DNA of 64,000 nucleotides, from positions 1 to 64,000 of the forward strand of contig DFBZ01000060.1 in NCBI GenBank assembly GCA_002366835.1, written 5' to 3'. Positions within the stretch are counted from its first letter, which is position 1. Every line of letters starts with the position of its first letter. The notes below the pieces were generated by a model. The model did not search any database. It was not told the origin of the DNA and saw only the letters and a list, made by a program, of their open reading frames with translations. This DNA comes from Gammaproteobacteria bacterium UBA3067. Lineage in GTDB: Bacteria > Pseudomonadota > Gammaproteobacteria > Pseudomonadales > UBA3067. Positions 37,475-48,100 of the stretch are shown piece by piece. The position numbers and the translations under genes were made by a program.

Positions 37475-39991
37475 TCATTGTCCTTCTCTCAATACCAACA
37501 TGGGACTTTTTGTCAGCACTTTTCGCGCACTGAAAGTACCTAATAGTGCCAGCAGTAAAGCCGCTGCCACCGGCACAAAAGCCCAAGCCCACCACAAAGG
37601 GCTATAGTCCGCTTGAAAAATATAACGGCTGGCAAGAAATGAAACTAACTCCGTGCCGAGTACCGCCACAATGCCGGCAATAAGCCCCATGCTGCCGAAT
37701 TCACTCCATTGGCTACGCCGAATTAAATCACGCTGGGCACCCAGGGTGCGCATCAATGCACCCTCTTGTAGTCGCTCATCCAGAGATGCTTGCACGGCGG
37801 CCAATGTCACCATCAAACCTGCAGCCAGAACAAATAGCAGCACGTATTCAATGGCAACAATTACCTGACTAATAATAGCTTTAAGCTGATCTAATACCGC
37901 ATCCATCTCAAATACAGTAATGGCTGGAAATGCTTTCACCATATCCTTCAACAGTATTTTTTGCTCTGGCGCCATATAGAAACTTGTCATATAGGTAGCG
38001 GGTAGATGCTCAATACTGCTCGGGTTAAATACAAAGTAAAAATTCGGATGAAAGCTTTCCCACTTTACGGCACGAATACTTGTTACCTCGGCCTGCCAGT
38101 TTTGCCTGCCAGTAAAAAATGTTAAGCGATCACCAATTTTTACACCTAGCTTTTTCGCCAATCGGGATTCAATCGACACCTCTGGAAAGTCCGACACTTG
38201 CCCCTCTTGCCACCATGTTCCTGAGAGTATTTTATTTTCCTCTTGCACGGTATCAGACCAGGTAAGGTTTAGTTCTCGGTTCAGACTTTCATTATTTTTT
38301 TCTTCCTTGGTCACCGCCTGTTTTACCGGCACGCCATTTATTTCAATGAGTCGCCCTCGACTCATGGGGTAGATCTTCGAACTCACCAGCTGCTGTTCGC
38401 GCAGATAGTTTTCAAATAATGGCACCTTGTCGGGCAGAATATTGATAACAAAATGATTGGGCGCATCGTCTGGCAAAGATTGCTGCCAGTTGTTAAGCAA
38501 ATCAGTGCGGATAAATATCACCACCAGCATGGCCATCAGCGTCAGTGCAAAAGCCAGAGTTTGCACCAGGGTTTCGCCTTTTCTACGCAATAGATTTCGT
38601 AAACCTGCACGCATTGAAAGGCTCAATAAACCACTGCTTTTTTCCAACAAGACAAAAAGCAGTGCTATCAACAAGAGGGTGAGCAGAAATACCAGCACAG
38701 CGCCACCGAGCACGCTTAGCGTTAAAATCAAACTGCCGGTGTAGAACCACATTAATGCGATAACGATCAACAAAGCGCTGCCATATACAAACCAGCCAGA
38801 AAGCGGCAAGGGTTTGAGGTCTTTACGCAACACTCGCAAGGGAGAAACGGCTCGCAAGCGCATAACGGATGGCAAAGTGAAGCCCAATAGCACCACCAAA
38901 CCCAGCCCCAAGCCTGACCAGGCAGCATGCCAGTCTGCCGCTGGCACCACCTCAGGCAATAAGTCTTTAAGAAGATAAAGCAGTATAAATTGCGCCGACC
39001 AACCCAAGGCGATACCCAAAATACTGCCCACTAGTGCAATCAGCAGCATTTGAAATAAATAGATAAACATCAGGTCATTTTGTTTACAGCCCAGACAACG
39101 CAAAATGGCACTGGCATCAAAATGACGCGCACTATAATGCTTAGCGCTCACTGCAATGGCCACTGCGGCGAGTAATACCGCAATTAAGCTAGCAAGGCCC
39201 ATGAAGCGCTGTGCGCGTGTGAGCGCGCCACCCACAGTGGGCTGCTGCTCACCCGGTGTGATAATTTTCTGCCCTGGCTCAAGCTGTGGAGTCATCCAGT
39301 TTTTAAACTCAGCAATGGCATCGCTTTCCCCTGAAAGCAGGGTGTGATAATCCACCCGACTGCCTTCCTGAATCACCTCGGCCCGCGCCAGGTCACCCTT
39401 GTGCATCATGACGCGTGGCGTAAAGCTGTACATGCTGCCACCTCGATCCGGCTCAAAAATCAGCACCCTGCTTACCGTCAGCGTCACCGCACCAAGGGTC
39501 AGCGCTTGCCCCACTTCCATGCTTAAGTCATTGAGTATGCGCGCATCGACCCAGGCCTCCCCCGTTGGCGGTCCATTTCGAGTCGTTTGACCTTCCCCAT
39601 AAGCGCTGGTGCTGGTTTTTAGTGAGGCTTTCAAAGGGTAGTTATCCCCGACCGCTTTCACGCTGACCAGCAGCATCTCTTCACCATGCAGCACAACGCT
39701 GGAAAAAAAGTGGACGGTTGTGTGGAGAAGTTGCGCTGCATTCGCCCTGCTTTGCCAGCTTTCTGAGCCACTTGCTTTTAGGGGGCGAGAACTGTGAATC
39801 ACCAGGTCACCTCCCACCATATCACCGGCCTTGTAAGTCATGGCTTTTTCAATTCGATCCGTAAAAAAGCCAATGGCAGTATGACTGGAAATGGCAATCA
39901 GCAGCGCCACCAGAAGTATGGTCAGCTCACCGGCTTTCCATTCTCGCCAGCATAGTTTGAGTGCCAGACGAATGCGTAGGGAAAGGCTCAT
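37475..39991 (-). CDS. ybbP: FtsX-like ABC transporter permease (YbbP)
   Basis: Membrane protein of 838 residues with two FtsX-like modules: TM helices near 20-40, 255-420 and 470-500, then a large periplasmic loop and three C-terminal TM segments (about 715-830). The partner ATPase is the next upstream gene, ending with a 4-bp overlap. In E. coli ybbAP is divergent from tesA; the same junction is duplicated here (see findings). It probably exports or loads a lipid-related substrate (inference from the family). Confidence 0.9.
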   Translation of the reverse strand: MSLSLRIRLALKLCWREWKAGELTILLVALLIAISSHTAIGFFTDRIEKAMTYKAGDMVGGDLVIHSSRPLKASGSESWQSRANAAQLLHTTVHFFSSVVLHGEEMLLVSVKAVGDNYPLKASLKTSTSAYGEGQTTRNGPPTGEAWVDARILNDLSMEVGQALTLGAVTLTVSRVLIFEPDRGGSMYSFTPRVMMHKGDLARAEVIQEGSRVDYHTLLSGESDAIAEFKNWMTPQLEPGQKIITPGEQQPTVGGALTRAQRFMGLASLIAVLLAAVAIAVSAKHYSARHFDASAILRCLGCKQNDLMFIYLFQMLLIALVGSILGIALGWSAQFILLYLLKDLLPEVVPAADWHAAWSGLGLGLVVLLGFTLPSVMRLRAVSPLRVLRKDLKPLPLSGWFVYGSALLIVIALMWFYTGSLILTLSVLGGAVLVFLLTLLLIALLFVLLEKSSGLLSLSMRAGLRNLLRRKGETLVQTLAFALTLMAMLVVIFIRTDLLNNWQQSLPDDAPNHFVINILPDKVPLFENYLREQQLVSSKIYPMSRGRLIEINGVPVKQAVTKEEKNNESLNRELNLTWSDTVQEENKILSGTWWQEGQVSDFPEVSIESRLAKKLGVKIGDRLTFFTGRQNWQAEVTSIRAVKWESFHPNFYFVFNPSSIEHLPATYMTSFYMAPEQKILLKDMVKAFPAITVFEMDAVLDQLKAIISQVIVAIEYVLLFVLAAGLMVTLAAVQASLDERLQEGALMRTLGAQRDLIRRSQWSEFGSMGLIAGIVAVLGTELVSFLASRYIFQADYSPLWWAWAFVPVAAALLLALLGTFSARKVLTKSPMLVLREGQ

Positions 39992-40740
39992 TGTAAGCCT
40001 TCCTGGCCAAGTGCTTGTGGCGGCATGTCTGTTTCACTGACGCCACAAGCAGCTAAGCGCCCGCCATCGATGGTGATTTCCAACTCACAGCGCGCTGCCA
40101 AGCTTGGATCGTGGGTCACCAAAACCAAGGTCGTATTGTTTTCCTCATTGAGTTGGAACAACAAATCAGCGATACGGCTGCCCGTAGCACGATCAAGATT
40201 CCCCGTGGGTTCATCTGCAAATAGCAAAGCCGGGCGGGTCACAAAGGCCCGCGCCACGGCGACACGCTGCTGCTCACCGCCAGACAGCTGTTTGGGGTAA
40301 TGCTTCAAACGATGACTGAGGCCCACATGGTTCAGCATTTCCATTGCGCGCTGCTGTGGTTTGTCTTCATCAAGCAGCTCCAGCGGTAACATAACGTTTT
40401 CAAGCGCGGTTAAATTCGGCATAAGCTGAAAGGATTGAAAGACGAAACCCACGTACTGGGCTCGCACCGATGCACGCTGGTCTTCATCCAGATCGGTGAG
40501 TGCATGGCCCGCAAGATGAATACTGCCAGCGCTGGGTTGATCCAAACCCGCGAGCAAACCCAACAAGGTGGACTTCCCAGAACCCGACTTGCCCACAATA
40601 GCCAGGGATTGCCCCGCCTTGATAGCCAGGTTGATAGGCTCTAATATCCGAATGGTCTCTTGCCCAAGAGTTACGACTTTTTCCACCCCTTGCGCTTCAA
40701 GGATGCGGGTGTTCTTATTGTTATTCTGTTTACTATTCAT
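39988..40740 (-). CDS. ybbA: ABC transporter ATP-binding protein (YbbA)
   Basis: ATPase of the YbbAP transporter. Walker A VGKSGSGKST, signature LSGGEQQRVAVARA, and Walker B LLFADEPTGNLD are intact. ATG 40740 (MNSKQNNNK) is preferred to ATG 40758. It overlaps ybbP by 4 bp. A decayed second copy of its 5' end lies at about 43910-44050. Confidence 0.95.
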   Translation of the reverse strand: MNSKQNNNKNTRILEAQGVEKVVTLGQETIRILEPINLAIKAGQSLAIVGKSGSGKSTLLGLLAGLDQPSAGSIHLAGHALTDLDEDQRASVRAQYVGFVFQSFQLMPNLTALENVMLPLELLDEDKPQQRAMEMLNHVGLSHRLKHYPKQLSGGEQQRVAVARAFVTRPALLFADEPTGNLDRATGSRIADLLFQLNEENNTTLVLVTHDPSLAARCELEITIDGGRLAACGVSETDMPPQALGQEGLQ

Positions 40741-40805
40741 TAAATGAGGCCTATACAAAAATTCATTGGAGGAAAGGCTCGAAGTTTATGATGTATTCAT
40801 TGGCT

Positions 40806-41030
40806 AGTGGCTGCACTCTTGCTTCTAGCCACTGGCCCGGAAATACGCAAACTCGCCACAAATGCTTCGTATTATGGGCGATAAGCGAAGCACTGACTAT
40901 GGCATAAACCAGGGCAAGGACTGCGCTACCTTATAGCTTCTAGCAGTGATACTTGCCCGTGCACAACGAAACTACCCACTCAAGGGCATCAACGTAGCAA
41001 ACATGCAGAGACATTAACACCGCCTGCACC
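40806..41030 (+). pseudogene. Decayed tesA copy
   Basis: About 220 bp aligns with the start of intact tesA (44160-44345), for example TCT(A/G)GCCACTGGCCC, a shared 14-base run (tattatgggcgata, 40870-40883), and GGCATAAACC. The translated remnant reads GDKRSTDYGINQGKD in place of GDSLSAGYGINRGKD: the nucleophile serine is gone and a TAG follows after ATL. The 3' half of the gene is missing. It faces away from intact ybbA, the ancestral position of tesA. Confidence 0.8.
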
Positions 41031-41183
41031 GCTGCGTATTGAAAACCCGGCTAGAAGCAGCATCTGAATCGCTTAATTAGGCTTTAAATAATTCATACTG
41101 GCCCAAATTACTAAGTACAGTGAACCAAACCTTATATTCAAAGTCTTTAATTAAACCTACTAATAGGAACAGGAAAAACATCT

Positions 41184-42074
41184 ATGTTACGGATCGGTTT
41201 ATTTTTAGCGACTAACCTTGCCGTGATATTGCTTGCCAGCATCACCCTGCAAATTATTGGTATAGACTCGTATTTTGATCAAAGCGGTAGCGGACTTAAC
41301 CTTACCAGCCTACTTATATTTTGTGGTGTTTTTGGCGTAAGCGGTGCCATCATTTCACTCTTTTTATCCAAAACTATCGCCAAGTGGTCTGCGCGTGTGC
41401 ATATTATTGACACACCAACGAACCAAACAGAAAGGTGGCTCGTTTCAACCGTTACAGATCTGTCGACTAAAGCGGGAATCGGTATGCCGGAAGTCGGAAT
41501 TTTCCCAGCCCAGCAAAGTAACGCTTTTGCAACCGGGTGGAACCGCAACAACGCATTGGTCGCTGTGAGCGAAGGGCTATTGCACAGAATGAGTGAGGAT
41601 GAAATTCGTGCCGTACTGGCCCACGAGATTTCCCATGTTAGCAATGGAGATATGGTAACACTGGCCTTAATTCAGGGCGTGATAAACACCTTTGTTATGT
41701 TTTTTGCCCGCATTATTGGCTCCGCCGTAGATCGCGCGGTATTTAAGCAAGAGCACGGACACGGCATGGGGTTTTATATTGTTACATTTGTTGCGGAAAT
41801 TGTTTTTGGTATTTTAGCGTCCGTTATCGTCATGTGGTTTTCACGTTATCGTGAATTTCATGCAGATGCTGGTGGAGCAAACCTGGCGGGTCGAAACGCG
41901 ATGATTAATGCGTTAAGACGCTTACAGCAAGAACAAGAAGCACCCAACCAACTACCCGACAGTATGGTAGCCTTTGGCATCAACCAAGGTTTACGCACAG
42001 GGATGATGGCTTTATTCGCCAGTCATCCACCCTTGGAGAAACGTATTCAGGCACTGCAGGAAAGAAGTGGATAA
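41184..42074 (+). CDS. htpX: Membrane zinc metalloprotease HtpX
   Basis: M48 protease for quality control of inner-membrane proteins. The zinc motif HEISH is at 147-151 with the second-ligand helix EFHADAGGANL later; TM segments lie at about 4-25, 42-62, 155-175 and 190-215. Length 296. The alternative product of heat-shock control was not visible in the promoter. Confidence 0.95.
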   Translation: MLRIGLFLATNLAVILLASITLQIIGIDSYFDQSGSGLNLTSLLIFCGVFGVSGAIISLFLSKTIAKWSARVHIIDTPTNQTERWLVSTVTDLSTKAGIGMPEVGIFPAQQSNAFATGWNRNNALVAVSEGLLHRMSEDEIRAVLAHEISHVSNGDMVTLALIQGVINTFVMFFARIIGSAVDRAVFKQEHGHGMGFYIVTFVAEIVFGILASVIVMWFSRYREFHADAGGANLAGRNAMINALRRLQQEQEAPNQLPDSMVAFGINQGLRTGMMALFASHPPLEKRIQALQERSG

Positions 42075-42398
42075 AAACAACGCAAAGCCGAAATGTGTAT
42101 AGCCTCGCATCTCGATAACAGCCAATAGACTTCGATTTACTCGAAAGGACCGTGAAACGCCAAGCGCAATGCCGGTCAATTCACCAGCGACCGGCATATC
42201 TTCTTACTAAAAACCAATTCAGCACAGCCAAACCGCTGCGTTTACGCACCTATAAAAATACCCCAATGTCATTCTAGAAACATGCCTTTGCTGAAAAACA
42301 ACCGTAAACACACTCAGGAGTTAAGGCTTCAGAGAGTTACCGCTTGACGCTGAAACTATATTGGGGAAACACAAAGTACAGAGCCGCCCTCGAAGTAA
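42075..42398. other. htpX-yihY intergenic region with hairpin
   Basis: Convergent gap. ATGCCGGTC (42169-42177) and its complement (42189-42197) form a 9-bp stem with an 11-base loop; no strong T-run follows, so it is only a possible terminator. The rest shows nothing I can name. Confidence 0.5.
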
Positions 42399-43706
42399 TC
42401 ATTTTATTTCATTGCTACCTAGAATACTTCGTAACGACTGACCACCAAATAGCTGATCACGCCGTTCAGCCTCTGCCCTAAATAGATTATCAATAGCGGT
42501 ATAGCGCCCTCGCGGGGGCATAGAGCCATCCACCGCAAGAATGATATCTCTTAACATTATGGTGTCTGTATCTCCCCCAGGAAGGTACTCGTCCTTCTTA
42601 TCTTTACCTTTTAGCAGCAATCCATTTTCAACCAGCCGCATCAATAAGGGCGACAACACACTCTCACTGAAACCAAGCTCATGCACCAACTCTGACATAC
42701 TGCAACCATGCCTCCCCTCCTGAAATTTTTTCCCAACGCTCACCATAATTTGAAAAGCAATTTGTCGTTGTTCAACACCACTTATATTTAGCTGATCTCG
42801 GGACACATGTACGGCATGAGGGTTCTGCCAATAAAAGCTGAAATTTGCTCCGATAAGAAAAATCAACCAGCTCAAGAAGAGCCAAATCAACAGGAGTATC
42901 GCGATGGCAAATCCAGAGTAAATAACCTCATACCTTGCTGAGCTCATGGCAAATGAGGAAAACAGCATGCCACTCAGCTTCCAAAAAAAAGCACTTACTA
43001 GTGCGCCAGCAACAGCCGCCCTGAGTTTTACTGGAGTATTTGGAATAACCCTGAAAAATACCGCTATAACTCCCACAGTAATCAGAAATGGTAAAAGCCG
43101 TATTCCTATCCATAAAGCGGCGTTGATGACATCCAAAGAAACTAAATAATCAACCAGCTTAGAATTAACTATAAAAGGCACAACCACCGCAACAAGTATT
43201 AGAAAAACCGGCGCCAGCACTACTATTTTTAGGTAGTGATTGAATTGCTCAACCATGGAACGCTGGTGGGCATATTGCCAGATGTAGTTCAAGGCGCCCT
43301 CAACCCGACGAAACAACGACGTTGCAGTATAGAGAAGCACCAAAATACCAAAACCGCCTAGTACAGCGATGTTTATACTGTCTATAAAGCTAAAAATCTG
43401 TTGAGAAAGCTCCTCACCTTTTGCACCCATTGGGGATAAAAATTCACTAATAATCGGGGCCAATTTGTCTTGATAACCCAGGGACTTAAGCAAAGACACT
43501 GTCAAGGCTAAAATTGGTACCACCGACTGAAGCGTGATATAGACCAAACTCATGGCATAAAGCTGGGTTTGGCCCAGCATAACGTCTCGCCCAACCCCAT
43601 AGCTACACTGCCCAACTTTAACCAAAATCGCCTTTAGGCCACGGAGCTCAGAGAGGTCTGCTTGTAAAAATTGATCAATGTACTGTTTTAATAATGTAAG
43701 CGTCAT
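42399..43706 (-). CDS. YihY/BrkB family inner-membrane protein
   Basis: Integral membrane protein of 435 residues with six TM segments in the first about 300 residues (VYITLQSVVPILALTVSLL, then repeated hydrophobic blocks) and a soluble winged-helix-like C-terminal region. The family was once called ribonuclease BN, but that activity is not accepted. Function unknown. It is leftward, converging with htpX. Confidence 0.88.
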   Translation of the reverse strand: MTLTLLKQYIDQFLQADLSELRGLKAILVKVGQCSYGVGRDVMLGQTQLYAMSLVYITLQSVVPILALTVSLLKSLGYQDKLAPIISEFLSPMGAKGEELSQQIFSFIDSINIAVLGGFGILVLLYTATSLFRRVEGALNYIWQYAHQRSMVEQFNHYLKIVVLAPVFLILVAVVVPFIVNSKLVDYLVSLDVINAALWIGIRLLPFLITVGVIAVFFRVIPNTPVKLRAAVAGALVSAFFWKLSGMLFSSFAMSSARYEVIYSGFAIAILLLIWLFLSWLIFLIGANFSFYWQNPHAVHVSRDQLNISGVEQRQIAFQIMVSVGKKFQEGRHGCSMSELVHELGFSESVLSPLLMRLVENGLLLKGKDKKDEYLPGGDTDTIMLRDIILAVDGSMPPRGRYTAIDNLFRAEAERRDQLFGGQSLRSILGSNEIK

Positions 43707-43909
43707 AATAGTAATTGAAACGCGAAACCCTCTTCAAACGCAAACTATTTGCCCGAGTAAATACACTATTATTTATCGGCTCCACCCCATACTTGCAAAT
43801 ATACCCCTAACTGCGTTATCGATTTTGAGAAGAGCACACTGACTTGTATCAGGAGCCTCCGTTGCCACCACAAGTTAGCACCACCCTAACTCGCCTGACT
43901 CCGTCCCTT
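43707..43909. other. Intergenic region before ybbA remnant
   Basis: No gene, RNA or clear promoter was recognised. Confidence 0.4.
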
Positions 43910-44050
43910 CAATGAGACCAGTAAAAGGAATCCTACCCCAAAGCACCAGGAACAACGATTGACCTGCCCTCCTTGATCAACAACCAGATGAGCTCTAATA
44001 TTCGCTTAGTTTCTGTTTCGGTAGCGATTCGCCCACCATCCGGACTTAGA
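43910..44050 (-). pseudogene. Decayed ybbA 5' end
   Basis: On the minus strand the translation reads ATETETKRILELIWLLIKEG, then GRSIVV, then PGALG followed by a stop, where intact YbbA has QETIRILEPINLAIKAGQSLAIVG. At DNA level gctctaatat(t/c)cg and the ccttgat block match 40609-40650. The Walker A and everything after are lost. It lies directly upstream of intact tesA, so the pair mirrors intact ybbA with decayed tesA. Confidence 0.75.
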
Positions 44051-44099
44051 TCGCTCGATGTCACACTGTTTCCCACACTTAACTCGTTGCGCCATGACT

Positions 44100-44747
44100 A
44101 TGAAAAAATTTATTAGCAAAACGGCCCTGCTTCAAACGAGCATTGTGCTGCTACAGGCTGCGATTTTATTTCTGGCCACTGGCCCAGCAAACGCAAACGC
44201 ACCACAAAACTTACTTATTATGGGCGATAGCCTCAGCGCTGGCTATGGCATAAACCGAGGCAAAGACTGGGCCACGCTGCTGGCCCAGCAACTAAAGAAA
44301 AGCCACCCCCACATCAAGGTCATTAATGCGAGCATCAGTGGCGAGACCACATCTGGTGCCCTCGCGCGCTTACCCGCCATTCTCGCTAGCACCCAACCTC
44401 GCTGGGTGCTGATCACCCTCGGTGCCAATGATGGCCTCAGGGGCCAATCTCTGAGCGCTATGGAAAAAAATCTGAGTGACCTCGTTACTCTGATACAACA
44501 ACATGGGGGCAAGGCACTGTTAGCGGGAATGTATCTGCCACCCAATTACGGCAAGGTCTTCAATGAACGCTTTCACGCCGTCTATGTCCAGGTTGCCAGA
44601 AAGCAAAACCTGCCCTTATTGCCCTTTTTGCTCAAGGACGTAGGCGGCAATATGACATTAATGCAAAATGACGGCTTGCACCCCAATGAAGAAGCCCAGG
44701 CTATTATTTTTCGTAATGTGTGGCCGTTTTTATTAGGGAATATTTAG
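44100..44747 (+). CDS. tesA: Acyl-CoA thioesterase I/lysophospholipase TesA
   Basis: Periplasmic SGNH-hydrolase cleaving acyl thioesters and lysophospholipids. Signal peptide MKKFISKTALL... ends near ANANA; nucleophile in MGDSLSAGYG, then ISGETTSGAL, LGANDGL and the Asp-His pair NDGLHPNEEA. ATG 44100 is preferred; ATG 44094 and 44058 are also possible. It lies 5 bp before the cupin gene. Confidence 0.93.
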   Translation: MKKFISKTALLQTSIVLLQAAILFLATGPANANAPQNLLIMGDSLSAGYGINRGKDWATLLAQQLKKSHPHIKVINASISGETTSGALARLPAILASTQPRWVLITLGANDGLRGQSLSAMEKNLSDLVTLIQQHGGKALLAGMYLPPNYGKVFNERFHAVYVQVARKQNLPLLPFLLKDVGGNMTLMQNDGLHPNEEAQAIIFRNVWPFLLGNI

Positions 44748-44752
44748 ACGAG

Positions 44753-45136
44753 ATGAAAGAAACCATTCTGCCTTTTTCACCCGAGAAAGAATACTTTACC
44801 GAAGAGCTTTGCCACATTATTGAATTAAGCAATTCAGATAAAGACGAAGACGTATCCATCGCCCAGGCTCGCGTAGAAGCAGGTGTCAGCACTCGCTGGC
44901 ATCGACTAAAAAATACCGTCGAACGTTATTATATTGTCAGCGGAGAAGGGCAAGTAGAGATTGGTGATCTTTCAGCACGGCAGGTTAGCATAGGTGATGT
45001 GGTAATAATTCCTGCTTCGTGTCCGCAGCGAATTCACAACACCGGGGATAAAGACTTAATTTTTTTGGCCATCTGCTCGCCGAGGTTTTTACAAGAAAGT
45101 TATGAAGATTTAAGCCAGAAAAACAATCTCAGCTAA
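44753..45136 (+). CDS. Small cupin-domain protein
   Basis: Single-domain cupin of 127 residues: VSTRWHRLKNTVERYYIVSGEGQ contains the first cupin motif and GDVVIIPASCPQRIHNTGD the second, with His and Glu metal ligands. The enzymatic role is unknown. ATG 44753 gives the normal start; the earlier frame overlaps tesA. It is co-transcribed with tesA (5-bp gap). Confidence 0.8.
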   Translation: MKETILPFSPEKEYFTEELCHIIELSNSDKDEDVSIAQARVEAGVSTRWHRLKNTVERYYIVSGEGQVEIGDLSARQVSIGDVVIIPASCPQRIHNTGDKDLIFLAICSPRFLQESYEDLSQKNNLS

Positions 45137-45183
45137 TACAAACCCCATTATTTATATATTTTATTTAAGAGCAAGCTCACACA

Positions 45184-48100
45184 ATGGCAATCACTCCTCG
45201 CTTATATCTACGTAAGACCAAACAAATTACATATGGATTCTTCCTACCCATATTAGTAAGCACTTGCCTCACTCTTCTACCTATCGAAGCCCTCTCTGGA
45301 AATAATGATTTAATCAACGTCATTGATGGCATCATAAAAAACACAAAACAAAGCCTGCAAGACATTTCTACCCAAATTGCCGCATTAGAGGGGAGTAATG
45401 AACTAACCGAGCTTCAAAAAAAAGAACTCTCATTACTTTTACGACAACGAGATTTCACCCAGAAAACTCTCAACTCGGCACAACGAACTAGCGAAATCCA
45501 CACCCAGTCTAAGCAAGCGCCTAACCGCTTAAGCCAAATTGAAAAAGAACTAAGCAACCCCTTGCCTAATATACCGTCGGTTAATACAAACAAGCCACTA
45601 GAAAAGCTTGAACTCGAACTACAAGATGCCAACCTTGAACTGTCTGCAACTAGAAAGTTACGCATAGAACTCAATTCCAAAGCCGCCCAACGAGCGGAAC
45701 GCTTACAACTCTATTCAGAAAAAACAGCCTCCATTATCAAGCAGCTCGACACTCTCACCCCGAAACTCGCAGGCACTGGCGGCACAGACAATGATGCACT
45801 GCAATCGACTTTAAAAAATACAGCCCTGGCAGAGCAACGCCTTCTTACTCAAAAACTTCATGAACTAAGTCTAGAGAAACGCAGCTACGAACTGGGGCGC
45901 GAACTGTTGCGCGCTCGGCGGCAACTCGCTGAGCGCCAAGTGTTAATTCAGGAAAAACGACTGAATATATTAGAAGCTGCTGTCATTGACCTTAAAACCA
46001 AGGCCGCCGCCAAAGCAGTAAAAGCTGCGGGCAGTGCCAGCGAGGCCGCTGAAAATGCGCACCCGCTGATTCAAGCTATCACCAATGAGAACATGCAGAT
46101 CGCCGCCGAACTCACTCAAGTATCCGTCCTGGCCAAGCAACTGAGCCAGGAGAAGAAAGATGCCCAAGCGACCCTCGATAGGCTTTCGATTCAATACAAC
46201 GATGTGCAAAAGAGACTCTCCCAAATCGGCCTTACCGACGCCATCGGATTAAAGCTTCGTAACGCCAGAAATCAACTTCCCGACCCCAGCATTTATAATG
46301 CCTCTTTGAACAATCACCATGCGGAAGTAAACCGTGTTCAACTCCGGCGCATTGAAATGGAAGATCAGCTACTAGAATTAGTAGACATTGAACGTATTGC
46401 ACAAAAACGTATAAACCAAGCAAACCTACCTGCAGGAAAGTCCATCCAGTCCTTACAAACTGAACTCATCCGATTGCTACGCGAGAATAAAGATAAGTAC
46501 ATCAACGAACTTCTTAATGCCTACGATAGCTATTTCGAAGACAACTTACTTCCCACCATAGAGTCCCAAAGAATGCTGGTTGGTGTTATCAATGAATATA
46601 AGGAGTTTATTGACTCTCGAATCCTTTGGGTCCAAAGCTCCCACCCCATCGAAGTAAATGATTTTCGACGCGCGGCGAATGCCTTTACGTGGCTATTTAG
46701 CCCAAGGTTTTTAGCCCAGCTTCGCAACGGCATTATAAAAGACATTCAATCCAATGGTATTGTTTACCTGCCCTTTCTCGGTATTGCTATTTTCTTAACT
46801 ACCTCACGCCGACGCATTAAAAAACAGCTGGCCAGTTACGGTAAAAGTGCACTGAACTTACAGCGAGCGAGTTTTGTTGATACATTATGGGCATCGCTAC
46901 TGACATTTCTTTTAGCTTTATTATGGCCGCTTCTATTCATCTTTTTTGCTTGGCGCATCGCTCATATTGATGCAGACCCAAGCAAAATCGCGTCTTTCTC
47001 GCACGCCTTGATCGGTGTCTCTCAAGTGCTTCTATTTATACTGTTTGCACGGAACATCTTCAGGGAAAATGGCTTAGCAGAGCGCCACTTTTGCTGGAAC
47101 AGCGAACATCTCGCTCTATTACGAAGACAAACATCCTGGTTTTTTCCGGTAATTATTCCATTAAGCTTTATTTTAATTGCCCTCAATGAACAGCCTTCAC
47201 GCGCGCATTACGACTCTTTGGGCCGCACCTCCTTTATTCTGCTTATGTTGGCGGTCAGCTTATTGCTACAACGACTATTGAACCCAGAAAGTGGCCTGCC
47301 AGCTAAATATCTCAATACGCATTCTCACAGCTGGGTAACAAAACTAGCATCCGTCTGGTACCCACTTGCTATCTTCTTTCCGCTGGCGCTGGCTATTAGC
47401 TCCGGCCTGGGTTTTGTATATACATCCATCCAACTAGGTTCTTATTTAACGCAATCCTTATACCTTATATTTTCCCTGATTTTGTTGCGCGCCCTGCTCA
47501 TCCGCTGGTTAACTGTTACGCACCTTAAGCTACTGCTAGATAAATCCCTCGCAGAACAGTCAAGTGAAGAGAAACCCGACAGTAGTCCAAATCACCAAAA
47601 AATGACCCCGCCTGCCGAACAAATAGAAGAAGAAAGTTCTGCAGTACAAGAGCAGCCTGACACAACAACTCAGGTCGACTTGAGTGCAGTCAGCGAGCAA
47701 ACCCTCAAACTTCTAAACAGTGCTTTCTGGCTGGCAATTCTAGTGATACTCAGCATTATTTGGGCAGACGTGCTCCCCGCACTAAAAATATTCGATGAAA
47801 TAGTACTTTGGAACTCAACTATTCCAGGCGCGATAGAGGCAGGCAGTGCGACCACTATCAATCCAATCAGCCTAGCCGACGGCATGTCGGCGATTTTAAT
47901 ATTAATAGTTATGTATTTCGTTTCCCAGAACATCCCTGGCTTATTGGAAATTGCCATACTACAGCGCCTGCCCTTCTCACCCAGTGCCCGCTACGCCATT
48001 ACCACCATGGTTCGTTATACGCTGATCATTATCGGTGTGCTTTTAACCTTTAATGCGGTGGGCGTCGGCTGGTCTAAGGTACAATGGCTCGCAGCAGCGG

